Below are positions 58,983-64,000 of a DNA stretch of 64,000 nucleotides, piece by piece (position 1 is the stretch's first letter; every line of letters starts with the position of its first letter). Origin of the DNA: Dimargaris cristalligena (Eukaryota > Kickxellomycota > Dimargaritomycetes > Dimargaritales > Dimargaritaceae). The DNA is taken from NCBI GenBank assembly GCA_027576995.1, contig JANBQC010000040.1, forward strand, positions 1-64,000. The letters run 5' to 3'. The position numbers and the translations under genes are program-made. A model generated the notes under the pieces. The model was not told where the DNA came from, ran no database searches, and saw nothing but the letters and a program-made list of their open reading frames with translations.

Positions 58983-59162
58983 ATGTATTCAGATACGCGC
59001 TTTTATATGTGGCGTATGGAGCATTATTTATTGCCATTCGGATGGGATTTTGCTTATATTATGCGAGTCCGACGGGTGGTAAATGGTCCTTTTTTCTATA
59101 TTGACTATCCGGACTTGGTTATATATAATATACCTGGTGATCAGAGCCATTTAATACCGTGA
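58983..59162 (+). CDS. Short hypothetical frame, 59 aa
   Basis: ATG 58983 to TGA 59160-59162. The translation is aromatic-rich (MYSDTRFYMWRMEHYLLPFG, then IDYPDLVIYNIPGD) and protein-like, but no relative is known. It ends 24 bases before the MITE at 59186. Its reality is doubtful; it could be an exon remnant. Confidence 0.2.
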   Translation: MYSDTRFYMWRMEHYLLPFGWDFAYIMRVRRVVNGPFFYIDYPDLVIYNIPGDQSHLIP

Positions 59163-59185
59163 TCTTTCTCCCTCCTTTTCCCCAA

Positions 59186-59329
59186 ATATGGGAGTAGTTT
59201 AACAAGGCTGTATAACGAAAAATGCACTTGATAAGGCAAATACTACTAGTTGAAAATAAACATCCCACCGATTTTCCCATGCACATACCAGTTAAAACCT
59301 TATACAGCCAAGCTGAACTTCACCCATAT
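59186..59329 (-). mobile_element. MITE copy, full length, inverted
   Basis: 144 bp: ATATGGGAGTAGTTTAAC, AAGGCTGTATAACG at the left; CTTATACAGCCAAGCTGAAC, TTCACCCATAT at the right. It is very similar to the 6093-6337 copies (same GTTGAAAATAAACATCCC), and these form a younger subfamily distinct from the copies at 48475, 49119 and 51591. Confidence 0.87.
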
Positions 59330-59719
59330 AAACCCTTCTGATTCGGAACTGGTCGTTTTTTGACAAGGGGGGTGGAGGACAAGTAGGGTTCCTACCATCG
59401 GGGCTAGACTATTGAGCAGTCTAGAATAGAATAGCTAAAAATCAGCGTTGAGATGAGGCCATCACTTAAAAGATGTCAGTTTAATGATGTATTCTCCCGT
59501 TAATTACGGTTTTTATACCAGGGCACTATAAGCACTTGTGCGATGGCGATGGTAGTAAGGGCGAATATTCCGAATGCAGTTGACGAAGCCCAAGACCGAC
59601 GGGAAGATGTGGGCTGTACGGCCACAAGCTGTCGCCAGAAACTTATTAGCAGCCAAAGAGCTTAACCGGGCAGGCTTGCAGCTGATCCGATAATAAGAAA
59701 ACCCCCTTCCATAAGAATA

Positions 59720-59745
59720 ATATATATATATATATATATATATAA
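59720..59745. repeat. AT/TA dinucleotide microsatellite
   Basis: About 12 uninterrupted TA units in intergenic DNA. Confidence 0.9.
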
Positions 59746-60915
59746 TGATACGTCATAAATGCAGCATACCCAGCTGGCTGGAGGTGCATATACAGCTCAT
59801 CATTGCCATCTAATTGATTATGCATTACCGAAATACCACCACCACCTGACTACGATTCAGGTACATCCCTGGTCTTATTATAAGGACGGCTGTGGTACAC
59901 CCCTCAGTCTTACATCAACCCTTTTTCTATTTATTTCAGTGATTTGTTTACCTAGGCTTAAGCTAAACAGTGGGAGTTCTAGAATACCAAGTATTTTTTA
60001 TCCACAATTACGCAGGGCTCGCTGTGTTGGATGACCCCATTTAGTGGCACCGGCAACTGACGGTCGTGTGAGGAATCCAGCCGTGGTGGATTGACGATTC
60101 CCCGGCCCAACACTGGTACAATTCCTACTGGTGGGATCCCTTTTAAGCCAGCTGTGACCTGGCAGATCATGTTTATAGATTTAAATAGGGTTCAGACCCA
60201 TACGCCCGTTCAAAAGGCCCAACAATAGTGAGGCCCGGTGATGCGCCGCCAACTCCACTTTGGTCCCTACAATACTAATAGGGACTGCTGCTACTGACTA
60301 GACAGTATTTATCGTGTGGCCGGGCGTGGTATTGGGGAGCCCCTTGCGTTGATATTTTAACAGTCTGGCTTATGCATCGGGCCACTGTTTTCTAATAACC
60401 TTTATCGTGGGGATTATTTACCCCTCCCACAGGTCGCATAGCTCAGTAATGTGGACTTGTCACCGAAGTCCATATTCGTTGGCCCTTTTGGTACAACCAC
60501 AACACTCAGGCCTCAGATAAAATTACCCAGGAACGGTTCATTAGCACGAAACATACTTTCTTTCCTCTTCGTTATCCACTGACCTAGCCCCCCCCATACT
60601 TGATAATAGTGCCCTGTATCATACAATTTTAGCCCTAGGAAAGCCCGTTGAGGACTTGCCGACTGGTTCTAACTTATCTTCAAGTATACTGAAGGAAGAG
60701 GCTGGTTGTGTACTACTTTTTTTTACACGTTGACTCCGACCATGGGTTTAGGAGAACCTTTGGTTAAGATAAGCGGGTATCTCTTTGGCCCTTTCCCACC
60801 TTATTTGTTTAAATAATATAACCCTGCGTCGCCTCAGTCTATTGGCCAGTGAATACATTCTCCGCCAGCCGCCGCTCTCGAAATCCGCCCAGTACCGCAC
60901 ACAAGTTGGGCCAAC

Positions 60916-63900
60916 ATGGCTAGCGACATCGAGAAGCTGCAGTTGCCCGAGGTGCCCAATCCCGGCTCTGCCGAGCGACCGAGGCCAAGAGCTCCGTCAG
61001 TTGACTACCGCTGGGACTCGCGTTGGAGCGGCAGCATTTGGTACCGGGGGCTACTTCGCATCCAACGGGTGTCTTTTTTCCTCGACCACTCACGCATGGG
61101 ACGGGTCTGGGACCTTTTTGATACGGCACTGAATTTAGTGCAGGTGGCCTTGTTTATTGGGGTATGTGATTGACCAAGCCCGTCTCATTGGTAACTGACT
61201 TTAATGGCTATATAATATTTACACTGATTAACATGCTAGTATAGTGGTTGTATTGCAGCTGCTGAGCTTAGTCCCTTTAGCGCCTTTAGTTTGCCCCGGT
61301 TACACCAACGACAGCTAACGAGCCCACTCAACGGGAAATATAAATTATGCTTACCTTGCCATCTATCACCACTGATATTGTATAACCTTAGGCGACTACA
61401 GTGGTAAATTCCTCTGCGGAACCCATCCCGCTCCCTCTGTACCACCGGATCCCCGGCCTTGTTATCACTATCGCTCTCCTCGTACAGTTCCTGATCCGGC
61501 ACCTACTTATCACCGGCGACTATTTCACCTGGTACATGCTGGTTACCCTGTTCGATACTATCCCTGCTCTGGCCGCCAACTGCCTATCCTTTGTCAATGA
61601 TGGTTTCTACAATAGCTATCTTAGCGCCGGCGTGTTGGTTATATTTTACCCCGTGCGGTTCCTGCGCTTGCAAATGTCCCTGACCCAGCTATTGACCCCG
61701 GGGCAGTCTTCCATTGTGCGCCTGTCTCCGTTTAAGCGAAAAGTGCTTCTTTTAGTTAGCAACGTTGCCATGACACTACTGACGGTTGCGGCCATTCTCC
61801 ATACTCTCCTTCACCATTTCTATAGAGAGGAAATCCAGGCCCTTGCCAAGGAATTCAATTATTTTGATGCCTTCTTTTACTGCTCCGTAAGTATCACCGC
61901 GGGCCCAGCCGACGATGTGATACCGGACCTGTTAGTCACCCGTTTAGTGGTTATGATGATTCTGGTGTTAGCCGCTCTGTTTCTACCTGGTCCCATTGGC
62001 GATCTCGTGGACCTTATGCGGGGGATATCCCAGTACTCGTCCTATACGCCCGACCCCCGCTCCAACCACGTTATTCTGTGTGGTTCTCTGGATAATATGG
62101 CCATAAGCGAGTTTTTACTCGAATTCTATAACGTTGACCACGGATATCGTATCATGCACACATCTGTAGTTATCGTGCACACCGACGAGCCGGATGACGA
62201 GCTGGAGGGTCTCCTCAACGATCCCATGTATGCCACCCGAGTCCAGTATTACTTAGGATCACCCACGTCCTATTCCGTCCTTGAAACTGTACGGGCCCGT
62301 GAGGCCAAGGCCGTTTTTATATTGACATGTAAATACTCCCGCCGTCCCCGTATTGACGAGGACGCCGAAACTGTCATGCGGGCCCTCGCCATATCATCCT
62401 ACACCTCGATTCCCCTGTACGAGGCGGCGGTCCGGCACGAGCTTGACCCCTGGCGTTACCTGCCCCCCGAATGGCCCGGCGGTAACCGATCCCCCTTAAT
62501 AGGACCATCCTCCCGAGCATCCCAGTCCCAAGTGCGAATCTACGCCCAAATTATCCTTCCGGAAACTGAGACCCATTTTCGTAACCTGCACAACACCCGA
62601 ATTCTAGCCGTCGAGGAATTCCGCATGGGTATACTGGCGCAGAGCTGCGCCACTGCCGGATTCTCAACCCTACTGCATCTGCTGACCACTACCGTCACGG
62701 ACAAGGCGGTTCACCGGACCCTCCGTGACCTTCGGAGCCAGGTTACCCCAACGGAACTCGCGTGGATGAGTACCTATTTGGAAGGGGCTACCCAGGAAAT
62801 ATACGAAACCAAATTTCCGCGGTCCCTGGTGGGCCAGCCGTACAAGACCGTGGCCCAAATCCTGTACCGGAACTATGGCGTGGTTTTGTTTGCCGTGGGG
62901 GTTTGTCGCCGCCGGCCCCGCAATCCCCACCGGGAATCGGAGTTCCACGAGGTTTACCTCAACCCCAATAACCATACCATCCGGCCCCGAGACTTGGCCT
63001 TTGTAATTGCCCACAGCAGCGAGCAAGTGGAAGCCATTGGCAAGTACATGGACCCCACCATGTCACCCTCCAGCTTGTTCAGTCGGGTTTTCGCACCCGC
63101 ACCGGACACCATGATGGGCTACGAGGCGGTCGTACCCCCACCCACGTCCCCAATGTTGGCGGAGCCCCCGATGCCCGTGGGAAACGAAATAGCTCCCGAG
63201 TCTCTGGAGGCCGGCGATCTCCTTGAGGCAGAGACCGCGCCCGAGAGCGAAGGAATCCTGCCCGCGGTTTTGCCGTTTTTTACGGCCCTGCGACAGCAGC
63301 CACCCCCGCCCCCCACGAACATTACCATTTCCCCGGTATTACTCCCGAAGGCGATGCCTATGGCCTTGGGGGAGCCCGAATCGGACCCCGCCGCCCCCAT
63401 CATGGTCCTATCCCCGAACTTTGAAATTCGCCGTAAACTAGATCTCAAGACCCGGCGGGCGGTCAAAGAGGGACTTAACCAGCGCATCCGGCAACGCAAG
63501 CGGCGGATTCTCCTCCAGAATAACCCATTTACCAAGGACTTGGCCGACCATATTGTGATTTGTGACGCCAGTTCCTCATTTCCCCGACATATCGAATACC
63601 TGGTCCAGTCCCTTAAAACGGCCTTCAGCAACGATGCTTTACCCATTGTCATTTTATGTCCGTCTAATCCCCCGCGCGTCCAGTCTCTGACGCTCAAGGA
63701 CTTCCAAAATGTGTATGTAGTGGAAGGGACCCCATTGTCCTCGCAGGACCTGGCCCGGACCTATGTTGAACGTGCCCGGGGGGTCATTGTGCTCAGCAAT
63801 GCCAAGCACTACGCCTCGGCCACCAAACGCCTCATCGATTCGTCCGCCGTCCTGGCCGAAATAAATATTCGTAGCCGTCGCTCCATCCGGCGCCGCCCGT

Positions 63901-64000
63901 GCTTCTCCGTCCTCGAAATGGTGCATCGGCATAATATTAAGTATCTGGACGGGGAAACCCCCCTTAAGTCTACCGATCCACTGGCATCCCAATTGTTACA
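60916..64000 (+). CDS. Slo/BK-type channel-like protein with atypical pore (3' end outside window)
   Basis: Exons 60916-61161 and 61392 to the window edge, intron GTATGT...CTTAG, phase 0; 951 codons seen, no stop yet. Six membrane segments: LVQVALFIGATTVV, RIPGLVITIALLVQFLI, WYMLVTLFDTIPALA, VLVIFYPVRFLRLQ (S4-like, with arginines), VLLLVSNVAMTLLTVAAIL and LVTRLVVMMILVLAALFL. RCK1 begins at NHVILCGSLDN and contains MGILAQSCATAGFSTLLHLL and WMSTYLEGATQEIYETKFP, as in Slo1; RCK2 begins at DHIVICDASSSFPRHIEYL after a proline-rich linker. The K+ filter position reads SITAGPADDVIP (T251-D257) instead of TVGYGD. Slo channels are K+ channels gated by Ca2+ and voltage; this protein keeps the gating architecture but not the filter, so ion selectivity is uncertain. 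Confidence 0.87.

Larger units (their letters stand above)
58671..60915. other. Divergent region between REV3 and the Slo-type channel gene
   Basis: Contains the REV3 promoter side (a minus-strand TATTTATATACC near 58787 and a TAGGTA hexamer array at about 58744-58771), a short orphan frame, a MITE, a TA microsatellite and the channel gene's upstream side. No other gene is supported. Confidence 0.5.

Noticed and set aside
1..64000. CRISPR arrays, rRNA genes, bacterial-type operons
   Set aside because: No regularly spaced repeats or rRNA blocks were seen, and gene structure is eukaryotic throughout.

Overview
The window reads as nuclear DNA of a fungus. Protein-coding genes are separated by long non-coding stretches. 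Introns are short (about 50-370 nt, with one candidate of 1.4 kb) and carry GTAAGT-type donors, CTAAC/TTAAC-like branch sites and YAG acceptors. Tracts that are pyrimidine-rich on the coding strand lie upstream of many start codons. The gene set (METTL3-type m6A methyltransferase, class II eIF4E, Slo/BK-type channel, 7TM-RGS receptor, REV3, AP-3 beta, TBC1D5-like RabGAP) argues against a yeast and suits an early-diverging fungus, for example a Zoopagomycota-like lineage. That placement is inference; no rRNA or marker gene is present. No tRNA, rRNA or CRISPR array was found.

Layout. 1-3.98 kb: retroelement debris with two LTR copies and a CpG-poor stretch. 3.98-5.46 kb (-): F-box/LRR protein. 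6.6-7.34 kb (-): ribosomal-L1-fold protein. 8.28-9.45 kb (+): METTL3. 10.94-12.59 kb (+): adenosine kinase, 4 exons. 15.15-16.47 kb (+): heat-shock-factor-type regulator. 18.36-19.32 kb (+): small secreted/anchored Cys-rich membrane protein. 19.4-22.8 kb: a third LTR copy and unexplained DNA. 22.84-24.67 kb (+): signal-peptide protein with an F-box-like motif. 25.4-27.5 kb (-): 7TM-RGS receptor. 28.6-30.6 kb (-): class II eIF4E, 5 exons. 34.1-37.0 kb (+): HMG-box protein resembling an INO80 subunit. 37.95-40.6 kb (-): AP-3 beta. 41.5-42.2 kb (-): METTL13/EEF1AKMT4-type methyltransferase. 42.8-45.4 kb (+): TBC1D5-like RabGAP. 45.4-50.3 kb: repeat-rich, CpG-depleted island. 50.3-58.7 kb (-): DNA polymerase zeta catalytic subunit REV3, 10 exons. 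60.9 kb to the right edge (+): Slo-type channel, cut by the window.

There are no operons. Neighbours are functionally unrelated, though AP-3 beta and the RabGAP both act in endolysosomal traffic, and METTL3 and eIF4E-2 both act on mRNA. The most unusual features are a Slo-like channel whose pore lacks the GYG filter, a secreted F-box-like protein, an RGS domain split by about 200 residues of low complexity, a family of about 145-bp MITEs (one inside a REV3 intron), and strong CpG loss confined to repeat islands and one of the LTR copies.

Exon structures were derived by hand from splice signals and frame; they are models, not transcript-supported.
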